Positions 28,750-37,490 of a DNA stretch of 64,000 bases are shown piece after piece; positions within the stretch are counted from its first letter, which is position 1; every line of letters begins with the position of its first letter. The notes under the pieces are model-generated. The model did no database searches. It had not been told where the DNA came from and saw only the letters and a list, made by a program, of their open reading frames with translations. Origin of the DNA: an uncultured Pseudomonas sp. (lineage in GTDB: Bacteria; Pseudomonadota; Gammaproteobacteria; Pseudomonadales; Pseudomonadaceae); contig NZ_OX044366.1 in NCBI RefSeq assembly GCF_943846705.1, positions 186,001 to 250,000 of the forward strand, written 5' to 3'. The translations under genes and the position numbers were made by a program.

Positions 28750-29645
28750 GGCGTGGGCTTAGCTTCGGCGACCAGGGGGTGGCTGGCAGGATAAAAGGCT
28801 GCGGACAAGGCCGCCAGCCTATCTGGTAAACGCGGGCCAAGACCACCGACCAACAACGTTGGATCGAGCATCAGCAAACGTTGATTACGCGCTGCCCGCG
28901 TCGCGGCGAGCGCCGGGTTCTGCTGTAACAGCGCCTGGCGCGCAGCATCACCAGCCAAGCGGCGATCCGCAATGATCACCACCTCAGGGTCGAGCGCTAA
29001 CAGGGCCTCAGTAGACATCGCCTTGTAGCCGTTATGCGCGGCCAGGTTGCGCCCCCCCGCGCGCTCGATCAGCCAGTCAGCCGAGGTGCCGTGCCCGCCC
29101 ACCATCGGGCTGCCGCCAGCATGTCCAAGCAACAGCAATACACCGGGTGGTGCGTGCTGCCGCTGCACGGCCAGCAACCAGTCGGCCTGCTGTTGCAGGC
29201 GTTGCTGATACGCCGCAAAGGCCTGCTCGGCGCGCCGTGGTTCACCCAGCAAGTGGCCGATACGGTGCAAGCTGGCCTGCAGGCTCGGCAAGTCCGCCTT
29301 GGCGGCGAGCACTTCCACTTGCACACCTGCACTGCGCAGCTGCGCGAGCACCGGCGGCGGGCCCATTTCCTCGCTGCCTATCAGTACATCAGGGCGCAAG
29401 GTCAACATCCCTTCGGCCGCCAGCTGGCGCTGATAACCGATACTCGGCAACCCGCGCAGCGACTGTGGATGCTGACTGGTGCTGTCCACCCCGACCAACC
29501 GGTTTTCACCTCCCAGCACCACGATCCACTCGCTGAGCGAGCCACCCGAGCTGACCCAACGTTGCGGCAATGATTCAGCAGCCATCACCGCGGTACACGA
29601 CAACAGGCTCGCGCACAGGGCGAGTAAAGCGTTAAGGCGTTTCAT
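28746..29645 (-). CDS. phuT: Periplasmic heme-binding protein
   Basis: A 299-residue class III binding protein with a signal peptide ending about residue 22 (TAVMAAES). Typical landmarks are RWVSSGGSLSEWIVVLG, LVGVDSTSQHP, LPSIGYQRQLAAEGML and LRPDVLIGSEEMGPP. The tyrosine in SIGYQRQL is at the place of the heme-ligand tyrosine of PhuT/ShuT. It passes heme from the outer-membrane receptor to PhuU/PhuV. It overlaps exbD by 14 bases. Confidence 0.92.
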   Translation of the reverse strand: MKRLNALLALCASLLSCTAVMAAESLPQRWVSSGGSLSEWIVVLGGENRLVGVDSTSQHPQSLRGLPSIGYQRQLAAEGMLTLRPDVLIGSEEMGPPPVLAQLRSAGVQVEVLAAKADLPSLQASLHRIGHLLGEPRRAEQAFAAYQQRLQQQADWLLAVQRQHAPPGVLLLLGHAGGSPMVGGHGTSADWLIERAGGRNLAAHNGYKAMSTEALLALDPEVVIIADRRLAGDAARQALLQQNPALAATRAARNQRLLMLDPTLLVGGLGPRLPDRLAALSAAFYPASHPLVAEAKPTP

Positions 29646-30063
29646 GCGTGGCCTCTAAAAGAATGCGACTGTCCTGAATACCCTGCTGTTGCAGCAGCGC
29701 CATCAGGTCGAGAAATGCCGAGAGCGGCGCCTGACGATCCAGCGCCAGGTCGAGAACGGCAGCGTTATCGGCGGCAAAGGCTGCGTTCAGCTCAGTGCGT
29801 AACGCGCTGAAATCCGCCTGCGGCGTGCCGTTAAAGCGCCAACGCCCTTCGGCGGAGAGCTGTATTTGCACGCGCTCAGCGCTGCCGGCACTCGCGCTGG
29901 GCAGCGCCTCACGGCTCTGCGGCAGCTGCACGGGCAGCTCCAGCAACGGGGTTTGCGCCGTCAGGAGAAAGAACACCAGCACGATAAAAATCACATCAAG
30001 CAACGGCGTCAGGTCTGGCAATAGGTTGCTCTGCGCCGAATTGGCGGCCGGCAAGCGGATCAC
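29632..30063 (-). CDS. exbD: ExbD-like biopolymer transport protein of the heme locus
   Basis: A 143-residue protein with one membrane segment carrying the essential aspartate in the signature LLPDLTPLLDVIFIVLVFFLL, given in parts NLLPDLTPLLDV and IFIVLVFFLL. A periplasmic domain follows. I favour a GTG start at 30063 (MIRLPAANS), which overlaps the exbB stop as GTGA; an ATG 12 bases upstream is possible. With ExbB it forms the proton-driven motor for TonB. Confidence 0.88.
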   Translation of the reverse strand: MIRLPAANSAQSNLLPDLTPLLDVIFIVLVFFLLTAQTPLLELPVQLPQSREALPSASAGSAERVQIQLSAEGRWRFNGTPQADFSALRTELNAAFAADNAAVLDLALDRQAPLSAFLDLMALLQQQGIQDSRILLEATHETP

Positions 30064-30701
30064 GACAAGGCCCATTGCGCAGTCCGTGCACTGCTCGGCA
30101 GTTCGAGCTCCAGGCCGCCCAAAGCCAACTGGCAGCGATTGAGCAACGCCTGCACGCCCTCTAGGTAGCGCTCGGCCCACAAGGCAAAGCCCTGCCCCGC
30201 CGCCAGTGCCGGGATGGCAATCAGCAAGCCCCATACCGTGGTGTACAGCGCCTGCCACAGGCCATCGGCGAGCAACGCCGGGGTGACCGGGCTGTTCTGC
30301 TGCGCAATAGAGGCAAACATCTCCAACATGCCCAGCACCGTGCCAAGTAAACCGAGCATGGGGGCCAGCACGCCGAGCAGCTGCAGTAAGCGCAGCTGCT
30401 GATTAAGACGCTGGCGCTCCTCCAGCAGCCAGCAACCGAGGAGTTCCTCACGCTGTTCTGGCGGCAAAGCGCTGTGTTTAAGCAACAAGGCCAGGCCATA
30501 GCGCCACCCGCGTGCGCGGCCTTTGCAGTGCTCCCGGTCACAGGTGCGGCAGGCACCGACTGCCGCCTGCGCGGCGGCATTGCTCAACGGTTGCAAGCGC
30601 ATAAAAACGCTGAGCCGCTGCAGAATCAGCGCCAGCGCCAGCAGCGAGCACAGCGCCAGTGGCCAGGCCAACGGCCCCATCGCGCTCCACCACGGGCTCA
30701 T
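30060..30701 (-). CDS. exbB: ExbB-like (MotA/TolQ/ExbB) proton channel protein of the heme locus
   Basis: A 213-residue membrane protein with an N-terminal membrane segment (LAWPLALCSLLALALILQRL) and the conserved pair LLQLLGVLAPMLGLLGTVLGML and ALYTTVWGLLIAIPALAA. The cysteine-bearing stretch VGACRTCDREHCKG at about residues 49-62 is unusual for ExbB and may merit attention. The ATG at 30701 lies one base after the phuS stop. It works with ExbD and TonB to energise PhuR. Confidence 0.86.
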   Translation of the reverse strand: MSPWWSAMGPLAWPLALCSLLALALILQRLSVFMRLQPLSNAAAQAAVGACRTCDREHCKGRARGWRYGLALLLKHSALPPEQREELLGCWLLEERQRLNQQLRLLQLLGVLAPMLGLLGTVLGMLEMFASIAQQNSPVTPALLADGLWQALYTTVWGLLIAIPALAAGQGFALWAERYLEGVQALLNRCQLALGGLELELPSSARTAQWALS

Positions 30702-30702
30702 C

Positions 30703-31773
30703 TCAGCACTCCAGCGCTGGCGCGCTTTCGGCCAGCGCACGCCAGTCTTCGCGTTCGGCAATGCCTGGCTTGCGCGCGCCAAACAGCTGCAGCACCAACT
30801 CGCCATTGGTGTCAAAGGCTTCCCAGCTGGTAATCACCCCGTCAGTGCTGGGCTTGCGTACTCGCCATAGCTCGGTCACACCGGTGGTCTGCAGGTGCAG
30901 ATTGAATTCGGCATCGAGCACGTTGAACCAGCTGTCCATCCAGCGTAGGTTTTTCACCGGCCCGGAGTGAATCTGGATGCAGTGGCGGTTGCCGACAAAC
31001 ACCATGATTGGCACCTCACGCGCGCCCGCCTGCTCCAGCAGCTTCGGCAACTCGCGCACCTCCAGCGGTTCAGCCCACTCACTCCCGGCCAGACGCAGGG
31101 CTTGGGTGCGCGTAGTGCCGTGCTTTTTCAGCAGAGCGAAGAAGTGATGAGTGTCTTTGAGGGTCGACCAGCCCACGCGCAGGGCATTCACATCCACCTG
31201 CGCATCGGCCTGCGCCTGCGGCACGTGCAGCAGCGGCAACAGTTCCAGGTCGACACGCTGCTCAGCCATACGCAAGCGCTCCAATAATGGTGCCCAGGCG
31301 TTTAGCTGACTGTCATCGGTGAGAAATACCTTGTGCACTGCGGTGCCTTGGCGATCGAACACCTGAATGCTGCGCTGAACGCCTTTGGCCGTTTGCTCCT
31401 CGATGGCAAACACGCTGGCCCAACCGCCGAGGAACAAGCGCAAGTCGATGTCGGCCGAAACCACCAAGCCCATCTGCCCGTTCGCAGTCACCGTAACCTC
31501 GCGGTAAAAGCCTTTGCGCTCGTGCACGCAATGCTCGTTGCGGGTCAGCGCCATCACATACCCCAGCTCGCCGAGCGCTGGCAGCAACTGCGGCCAATCC
31601 GGCTGCAGGCGCACGGTGTCGACACCCAGGCGACTGGCAACCAGTTCGGCTTCGCTGACGGCCAGACGCTCGGCCGCATCGCGAGCACGTAAGCGCGGCT
31701 GCTCGCGGCGTAGCACCTGCCAGGCCAGATACAGATCATTAGTGGCGGCAGCGGACTCGACATGTGTGCTCAT
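30703..31773 (-). CDS. phuS: Cytoplasmic heme-trafficking protein PhuS
   Basis: A 356-residue HemS/ChuX-type protein made of two similar halves. The C-terminal half contains LKDTHHFFALLKKHGTTRTQ with the histidine pair that provides the heme ligand in PhuS (His209/His212 in P. aeruginosa), then VFVGNRHCIQIHSGPV and NLHLQTTGVTELWRVRKP. The N-terminal half has LTRNEHCVHERKGFY. PhuS carries heme from the PhuUV transporter to heme oxygenase. GAGGAG lies 6 bases before the ATG. Confidence 0.94.
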   Translation of the reverse strand: MSTHVESAAATNDLYLAWQVLRREQPRLRARDAAERLAVSEAELVASRLGVDTVRLQPDWPQLLPALGELGYVMALTRNEHCVHERKGFYREVTVTANGQMGLVVSADIDLRLFLGGWASVFAIEEQTAKGVQRSIQVFDRQGTAVHKVFLTDDSQLNAWAPLLERLRMAEQRVDLELLPLLHVPQAQADAQVDVNALRVGWSTLKDTHHFFALLKKHGTTRTQALRLAGSEWAEPLEVRELPKLLEQAGAREVPIMVFVGNRHCIQIHSGPVKNLRWMDSWFNVLDAEFNLHLQTTGVTELWRVRKPSTDGVITSWEAFDTNGELVLQLFGARKPGIAEREDWRALAESAPALEC

Positions 31774-31794
31774 GGATAACTCCTCGGTGATAAA

Positions 31795-32487
31795 TCAACG
31801 GCTCGCCGTTAAGGCGAACTTAATGGGGATCTGCACGCGGCTAGGCACGGCCTGACCGCCTGCTGTTTCAGGGCGAAAATGCCACTGCGCCACGGCCTCA
31901 AGCGCGGCGCGATCAAGACTGTCCACCCCTGACGAACGCAGCACGCTCAAGCTGCGCTGCCGGCCGCGCGCATCCAGGCGCACCTCGACCAGCACCACGC
32001 CCTGCTGGTTACGCCGCCGCGCCTGGGACGGATAACTCGGCTGGCGTGGCGGCTGGCGAAAGCTCGGCTGGCGACTGAGCACTTCCGCGAGCGGCGGTGC
32101 GGCAACCGCCGCGGCGGGCGCGGCGGGCGCGGCGGGCGCGGCGTCAGCCGTCACTGTCGGGCTCACCGCAGGGCTGTTGGGCGCGCGCGCCAGCGCAGAC
32201 CCAGGCGGAGTCTCAGCCGGCACTGCTATTGCCTGTGGCTTGGCCGTTGGCACCGGCGCTGAAGGCTTCACGGCAAGCGCCTGGCTGACTGCCACCTGGC
32301 GCAGCGGTTGTGGTTGCTCAGGCAGCGCGGCCGGGGCGGCTTGCAGCACGGCCGCCAAGCGCAAAACCTGAGGCGCGTCCGCGGTTTGTGCCGCGCTCAA
32401 CGCGGGTCTTTGCGTTGTGCCATGCAGCCGCGAACCGGCGACATGCACGGCCAGCGACAGCAGCAAAAACAACGAAAAACGCAACAT
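31795..32487 (-). CDS. tonB: TonB family protein dedicated to heme uptake
   Basis: A 230-residue protein with an N-terminal membrane anchor (LRFSLFLLLSLAVHVAG), a long Ala/Pro-rich periplasmic linker (residues about 45-130) and the TonB C-terminal domain (about 140-225). The latter contains QPSYPSQARRRNQQGVVLVEV, split as PSYPSQARRRNQQG and VVLVEVRLDARG, then LDRAALEAVAQWHFRP. It is the first gene of the leftward heme operon, next to phuR. A 9-bp tandem repeat at 32111-32143 codes for part of the linker. Confidence 0.88.
   Translation of the reverse strand: MLRFSLFLLLSLAVHVAGSRLHGTTQRPALSAAQTADAPQVLRLAAVLQAAPAALPEQPQPLRQVAVSQALAVKPSAPVPTAKPQAIAVPAETPPGSALARAPNSPAVSPTVTADAAPAAPAAPAAAVAAPPLAEVLSRQPSFRQPPRQPSYPSQARRRNQQGVVLVEVRLDARGRQRSLSVLRSSGVDSLDRAALEAVAQWHFRPETAGGQAVPSRVQIPIKFALTASR
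32111..32143. repeat. 9-bp tandem repeat inside tonB
   Basis: The unit GCGGCGGGC occurs 3.7 times. On the coding strand it gives repeated Ala-Ala-Pro in the TonB linker, and copy-number change would preserve the frame. Confidence 0.8.
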
Positions 32488-32503
32488 GCAGTGATCCAGC
32501 TAA

Positions 32504-32538
32504 ATCAAATTGAATCTATTTGATAACTATTTGCATTT
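32504..32538. promoter_or_regulatory. Candidate Fur box and inverted repeat between tonB and phuR
   Basis: The repeat ATCAAAT (32504-32510) / ATTTGAT (32518-32524) overlaps a Fur-box-like GATAACTATTTGCATTT starting at 32522. It lies between the divergent tonB operon and phuR, so one Fur site could control both. Confidence 0.55.
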
Positions 32539-32617
32539 GCGTGTCAATGTCGTTTAGCTTTGCCGCCGATGCCAACCCGGTGGTCAGAGAAACCACCTAA
32601 ACGCCCTGGAGCACCCC

Positions 32618-34810
32618 ATGCACAGAAGCCCTCCGTTCGCCCGCCGCCCCTGGCTTGCCCTGCTGTTGCTCAGCCCCGCCCTGGCGCTTGCCATGGATAA
32701 AGCGCCAAATCAGTTCGATACGGTGACCGTTACAGCCACCCGCACCGAGCAGACCCTCGACCAGGTGCCGAGCAGCGTGTCGGTGCAGACCGAGCGCGAC
32801 ATCGATCAACAGAACATCAAGCACATTAAGGATCTGGTGCGTTACGAACCCGGCGTTTCGGTGGGCGGCAGCGGTGATCGCTTCGGCCTGTCCGGCTTTA
32901 CCATTCGCGGTATTGGTGGTAACCGCGTGCTGACCCAGGTGGATGGCATCGGTATGCCGGATGCCTTCTCTTTCGGCGGTTTCCTCAACGCCAAACGCAA
33001 CTACGTCGACCTCGACACCGTCAAGCAGGTGGAAATCATTCGCGGCCCGGCCAGTTCGCTGTACGGCAGCGATGCAATTGGTGGCGCAGTGAGTTTCCTG
33101 ACCAAGGATGCCAGTGATTATCTGGATGATGGCGACGACGCCTATGCGCGCCTGAAAACCGGCTATGACGGCAGTGATGACAGCTGGCAGCGCAGCGCCA
33201 CCTTCGCCGCGCGCCTAGGCCAGATCGACGGCTTGCTGCACCTGGGCCGGCGTAACGGCCAGGCCACAGAGACCCACGGTGGGCGGAGCGGTATCGGCGC
33301 AACCCGCGAACAGGCCAACCCGCTGGACTACCGCACCGACAACCTGCTGAGCAAATTCGGCTGGGATTACAGCGACACTGCTCGCCTACAGATGACCTAC
33401 GAGCGCTATCAGGACGACAGCGATACCCGCGTGCTGAGCAACTACAGCAACACCGCGACCATTCGCCGCCAGGACGCCGAAGACCGGGTGGATCGTGAGC
33501 GCCTCTCCCTCGCCCACAGCCAACAACTCGACACGCTGCTGGTCGACCAGATCCACAGCCAGCTCAGCTATCAGGACAGCCAGACCCGCCAGCAAACCTT
33601 CGAAGACCGCGTGGTCGGCGGGCAGCCGCGCTACCGTACACGTGACTCGCACTACGAAGAACAGCTCTGGGCCTTCAACAGCAAACTGGACAAGGCCTTC
33701 AGCATCGGCCGCACGCAGCATGCACTGGTCTACGGCCTGGACCTCAAGCACCTGAAGAATGCCGACCTGCGCGAAGGTGGCGAAACCCAGTTAAGCAGCG
33801 GGGTGACCACTCCAGTACTGCCAACCAGCGACTTCCCTGACCCGACCACCAAGGAATATGCCCTGTTCGTGCAGGACAGTATCAGTATCGGCCGCTGGAC
33901 CCTGCTGCCAGGCCTGCGCTACGACCGCTACGCAATGCAACCGCACGCCACCCAGAAGTACCTCAACAGCCAGGCCACTGAGCGCAACCCGAGTGACTTC
34001 ACTGATTCGGCGCTGTCGCCCAAGTTTGGCGTGACCTACCAACTCGACCCTGCGCATAGCGTCTACGGCCAGTACGCCGCTGGTTTCCGTGCGCCGCAGG
34101 CTATCGAGATATTCGGCGAGTTCACCAACCCAGGGATGTACCGCACCCTGGCCAATACCAACCTCAAGGCGGAAACCAGCGACAGCTTTGAACTGGGCCT
34201 GCGCGGCCAGTACGCCATCGGCAGCTTTGGCGCGGCGCTGTTCTACAACCAGTACGACGACTTTATCGAGCAAGTCAGCCGGGCCTCCAGCGTGCAGGGC
34301 TTTCCGTTCGGCGAGTTCCAGTACGTTAACCGCGACCGCGTGACCATTCGTGGTGCGGAAGCCAAAGGCGAGCTGTTCCTCGACCAACTGGGCCTGCCCG
34401 CCGGCTGGAAAGTCCGCGGCAGCGTGGCCTATGCCCGCGGCAAGGATGAAGGCACAGGCCAGCCGCTCAACACTATCGACCCGCTTAAGGGCGTGTTCGG
34501 TCTGGGTTACAGCGAGCCCAGCGGCAGCTTTGGCGGCGAGTTGAGCTGGACCCTGGTGGCGGCGAAAACCCGCGTCGATACCCGTCAAACCGCCAACCAT
34601 GCGCAGACCTCGGGTTATGGCGTGCTCGACTTGAATGGCTGGTGGCAGATGAGCGACAACTTCGCGGTGAATGCCGGTCTGTTCAACCTGACCGATAAAC
34701 AGTACTGGCAATGGGGCGACGTCCGCGGCCTGACGGAAAACAGCCCGAGCATGGGCCGTTTCAGCCAGCCTGGGCGCCATGTGGCGGTCAATCTGGTCTG
34801 GGAAATCTAA
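32618..34810 (+). CDS. phuR: TonB-dependent outer-membrane heme receptor
   Basis: A 730-residue receptor with a signal peptide ending near residue 25 and a TonB-box-like DTVTVTATR. The plug domain (about 35-155) has LVRYEPGVSVGGSGDRFG, RGIGGNRVLTQVDGI and EIIRGPASSLYGSDAIGGAV. The barrel is about 580 residues. The heme-receptor FRAP box (GFRAPQAIEIF) is near residue 489, followed by an NTNLKAE that resembles the NPNL box. GGAG lies 6 bases before the ATG. It imports heme and is divergent from its own TonB-ExbBD-PhuSTUV operon. Confidence 0.92.
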   Translation: MHRSPPFARRPWLALLLLSPALALAMDKAPNQFDTVTVTATRTEQTLDQVPSSVSVQTERDIDQQNIKHIKDLVRYEPGVSVGGSGDRFGLSGFTIRGIGGNRVLTQVDGIGMPDAFSFGGFLNAKRNYVDLDTVKQVEIIRGPASSLYGSDAIGGAVSFLTKDASDYLDDGDDAYARLKTGYDGSDDSWQRSATFAARLGQIDGLLHLGRRNGQATETHGGRSGIGATREQANPLDYRTDNLLSKFGWDYSDTARLQMTYERYQDDSDTRVLSNYSNTATIRRQDAEDRVDRERLSLAHSQQLDTLLVDQIHSQLSYQDSQTRQQTFEDRVVGGQPRYRTRDSHYEEQLWAFNSKLDKAFSIGRTQHALVYGLDLKHLKNADLREGGETQLSSGVTTPVLPTSDFPDPTTKEYALFVQDSISIGRWTLLPGLRYDRYAMQPHATQKYLNSQATERNPSDFTDSALSPKFGVTYQLDPAHSVYGQYAAGFRAPQAIEIFGEFTNPGMYRTLANTNLKAETSDSFELGLRGQYAIGSFGAALFYNQYDDFIEQVSRASSVQGFPFGEFQYVNRDRVTIRGAEAKGELFLDQLGLPAGWKVRGSVAYARGKDEGTGQPLNTIDPLKGVFGLGYSEPSGSFGGELSWTLVAAKTRVDTRQTANHAQTSGYGVLDLNGWWQMSDNFAVNAGLFNLTDKQYWQWGDVRGLTENSPSMGRFSQPGRHVAVNLVWEI

Positions 34811-34837
34811 CCGCTGCGCACTGCCAGCGGTGCGCAG

Positions 34838-34869
34838 CCGAGCGCCACTGGGCGCATGCAGGCGCTCGG
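34838..34869 (+). terminator. Hairpins downstream of phuR
   Basis: CCGAGCGCC / GGCGCTCGG form a 9-bp stem followed by CTCTT. Another repeat (CTGCGCAC with GTGCGCAG, about 34814-34836) precedes it. Neither has a strong T run, so termination may need help. Confidence 0.45.
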
Positions 34870-34923
34870 CTCTTCCACTTCCAGGCCAGGCCGGCATAAT
34901 GCCGGCCTGTCGTGGAGATCCCT

Positions 34924-35247
34924 ATGTTGCGTTTATGTGCACCGGATGAGTTGGCCGAAGGCCAGAGCCGGGGCTTTGAAATAGCTGAAGAGAAGCTGTT
35001 TGCCGTGCGCAAGGACGGCCAGTTGTATGCCTATCGCAATCGCTGCCCGCACCGCGGCATCCCCCTGGAGTGGCAGCCGGACCAGTTTCTCGATGCCAGT
35101 GCCAGCCTGATCCAGTGCGCCACCCACGGCGCGCTGTTTTTGATCGAATCCGGCGAATGCGTCGCTGGCCCCTGCGCCGGGCAATCGCTTCAAGAGCTTG
35201 CAACTCGCGAAGATGACCAGGGCATCTGGGTCGATCTGCCTGGATAA
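34924..35247 (+). CDS. Rieske-type [2Fe-2S] ferredoxin-like protein
   Basis: A 107-residue stand-alone Rieske protein. The two cluster-binding boxes are CPHRG (about residue 41) and CATHG (about residue 63). The spacing and the C-x-H pairs fit Rieske ligation. The ATG at 34924 has GGAG 6 bases upstream; a GTG 12 bases earlier is less likely. Small Rieske proteins can supply electrons to oxygenases, but no oxygenase is adjacent. The redox partner is unknown. Confidence 0.85.
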   Translation: MLRLCAPDELAEGQSRGFEIAEEKLFAVRKDGQLYAYRNRCPHRGIPLEWQPDQFLDASASLIQCATHGALFLIESGECVAGPCAGQSLQELATREDDQGIWVDLPG

Positions 35248-35378
35248 ACCTTTGCAGGATGAATCGAGCCGCGCAGGTTGAGTGCAGCGATACCGATCAA
35301 TCAGCCGCTGCATCAAACCGACTGTCATGGGTATCGCAGGCCAACCCATCCTACGAGCCTTGGTGGCGTGCAGAGACG

Positions 35379-36269
35379 CTAGAGCCCGGCCGCGTACAGG
35401 CGCTGCGCGTGCTCGACAAACAACTTCACCGGCTCAGCGCCTTTGCCGACCAGGCCGAAGGTCTGGTTGATGATGTCGAAATGGTCCATGGGGTACTGAT
35501 CGCCGATCACCGTACCGAGGTGCGAGCTGTAACGCCCGACCATGCCATCGCACTGCCCAGTTTCACGCACAAAGGTGCGGGCAAATAACCGACAGGCGAC
35601 ATTCGGCCCATCGAAACGGTTGCCGCCTTTATTGGTGATGCCGGGTTGCAAGGTGCCGGACCAGGAGTAGTAGCGCACGCCATTGACCTCGGCCGCGCCC
35701 TCTCCGCCCCAAACCTCAGGCAAGCCTTGCGGGTACCGCACGTTGAAAGCAGCCACACCTTCCTGCGTTAACGACTGCTGCGCCGCGCTGACATCCATCG
35801 GCAGCGGCGCGCCTTTATAGCCGCGCTCCAGCCAGGCCATGCAACGCGCTACGCCACGCAGCAAGGCGCTCAACAAGCGTTCACGCAGGCTGCCATGTGG
35901 CGCTTTACCGGTCAGATAATCCGCCAGCTCAGAGCCATGATTAGGCCCGGCCACCGAGGTCACGGACGCCACCCACTCAGGCTTCAGCGCTGCGGCATAA
36001 CGCGCAGTCAGTGCGCCCTGACTGTGACCAAGCAGATGAACCTTTTGCGCACCGGTTTGCTGCAACACCTCGGCAATACGCAACAGCAACTGCTCACCGC
36101 GCACCTCGGTGGAATTCACCGAAGACACCAGCACCGGGAACACCGTCGCCCCATGCCGGCGCAATGCGCTGACAATGCCGTACCAGTAGGGATAACCGAG
36201 CAGGCTGACAAAGCCGAGCAAACCTGGCACCAGAACCAGGGGATAACGGGGTGCAGTAGAAGTCGCCAT
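35379..36269 (-). CDS. Triacylglycerol lipase, family I-like, without visible signal peptide
   Basis: A 296-residue alpha/beta hydrolase closely patterned on Pseudomonas family I lipases. It has VLVPGLLGF at the oxyanion region, PYWYGIVSALRRHGATVFP, TEVRGEQLL, the nucleophile elbow GHSQG (Ser near residue 86) and the Asp/His region CDGMVGRYSSHLG. The chosen ATG 36269 has AAGGA upstream and yields the mature-like N-terminus MATSTAPRYPLVLV with no secretion signal. No lipase-specific foldase gene is adjacent. It may act inside the cell or leave by another route. Confidence 0.8.
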   Translation of the reverse strand: MATSTAPRYPLVLVPGLLGFVSLLGYPYWYGIVSALRRHGATVFPVLVSSVNSTEVRGEQLLLRIAEVLQQTGAQKVHLLGHSQGALTARYAAALKPEWVASVTSVAGPNHGSELADYLTGKAPHGSLRERLLSALLRGVARCMAWLERGYKGAPLPMDVSAAQQSLTQEGVAAFNVRYPQGLPEVWGGEGAAEVNGVRYYSWSGTLQPGITNKGGNRFDGPNVACRLFARTFVRETGQCDGMVGRYSSHLGTVIGDQYPMDHFDIINQTFGLVGKGAEPVKLFVEHAQRLYAAGL

Positions 36270-36389
36270 TGCAAACCATCCTTGTGTTTTACCGCGAGAA
36301 AGAACGTACTGAACCACAAAGCATGCCCATGCCGTTCATATAACCGACTGAGTGACGAGTCGGGTGCCATCCAGGCCTACGGTATGGCG

Positions 36390-37478
36390 TTACCCGCCAA
36401 CCGGCATAGTGCCGGCTGGTGGGTTGCGGTAGATCCAGATCCGCTTGAGCACTGTGGTGAACTGCCGCCACAAGCTACCGCTGTTGTAGACCTGACCATA
36501 ACGCGCGGCGATCTCGCGCACCTCCAGCGCCAGCGCGGCATAGCGCCGAGCCGGCAGATCGGGAAACAGGTGGTGTTCAATCTGGTGGCTGAGGTTACCG
36601 GTGAGGATATGCAGCAGCGGCCCGCCGTTAAGGTTGCTGGAGCCGCGTAACTGGCGCAGGTACCAATGGCCACGGCTTTCGCCGACCACCGACTCCTTGC
36701 TAAACACCGCGGCTTTTTCCGTGAAGTGGCCACAGAAGATCACCGTGAAGGTCCACAGGTTACGCAGCAGGTTGGCCACCGCATTGCCGGCCAGCACCGC
36801 CAGAGCATTGGCGCCGAACAGCATGGCGAGCAGCGGGAAGAACAGGTAATCCTTACCCCACTGGCGGAGGATTTTGCCGTTGAACTGGCGGATCAGCGGG
36901 CGCACTTCGGCTTTGCTCAGCTTGCCTTTATAAACCTTGTCCAGACGCAGGTGCTGGACTGCCACCGAGTACTGGAACAGCACGGCCTGCAGCGTCACCC
37001 ACAACGGCTGCCAGCGGTAGAACGGCTTCCAGCGCTGCTCGGGAAACAGCCGCACCACGCCATAACCGACGTCATCGTCCATGCCCAGCACGTTGGTCCA
37101 GGTGTGGTGCACATGGTTATGGGTGTGCCGCCAGAAATCACCGGGGCCGGCGATATCCCACTCATAGCTACGCCCGCAGAGTTCGGGGTCATTCATCCAG
37201 TCGTACTGGCCGTGCATGACGTTATGGCCCAGCTCCATGTTCTCCAGAATCTTGCCCAGCCCCAGCAGCGCAGTGCCCAGCAGCCAGGTCGGCGGCAACC
37301 AACCGAACATCAGCAAGCCTCGCCCGCTCCAGCAACAGAACCGCACCGCCGCGCGAATACGGCGGATATAACGCGCATCCACCTCGCCGAGGTCGGCCAG
37401 GGTGCGCTGACGCAATGCATCCAGCTCTTGGCCGAACGCCTCCAGTTCAGCCGCGCTCAGTTCACGGTCAGTGCGCAT
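36390..37478 (-). CDS. desB: Fatty acyl-CoA desaturase DesB
   Basis: A 362-residue membrane desaturase with the three histidine boxes: HNVMH (in GHNVMHGQYDW, about residue 92), HNHVHH (about 126) and HQIEHH in the C-terminal part (HQIEHHLFPDLP). It introduces a double bond into exogenous acyl chains using electrons from DesC. The ATG at 37478 has AGGAG 6 bases before it; the ATG at 37484 abuts that site. It is downstream of desC with a 12-base gap. If DesC is truncated, DesB may lack its electron donor. Confidence 0.9.
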   Translation of the reverse strand: MRTDRELSAAELEAFGQELDALRQRTLADLGEVDARYIRRIRAAVRFCCWSGRGLLMFGWLPPTWLLGTALLGLGKILENMELGHNVMHGQYDWMNDPELCGRSYEWDIAGPGDFWRHTHNHVHHTWTNVLGMDDDVGYGVVRLFPEQRWKPFYRWQPLWVTLQAVLFQYSVAVQHLRLDKVYKGKLSKAEVRPLIRQFNGKILRQWGKDYLFFPLLAMLFGANALAVLAGNAVANLLRNLWTFTVIFCGHFTEKAAVFSKESVVGESRGHWYLRQLRGSSNLNGGPLLHILTGNLSHQIEHHLFPDLPARRYAALALEVREIAARYGQVYNSGSLWRQFTTVLKRIWIYRNPPAGTMPVGG

Positions 37479-37490
37479 GGGCATCTCCTG

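Noticed and set aside
33791..34897. 368-codon - strand frame opposite phuR
   Set aside because: It mirrors the receptor reading frame; the + strand product has a signal peptide, plug and FRAP box.
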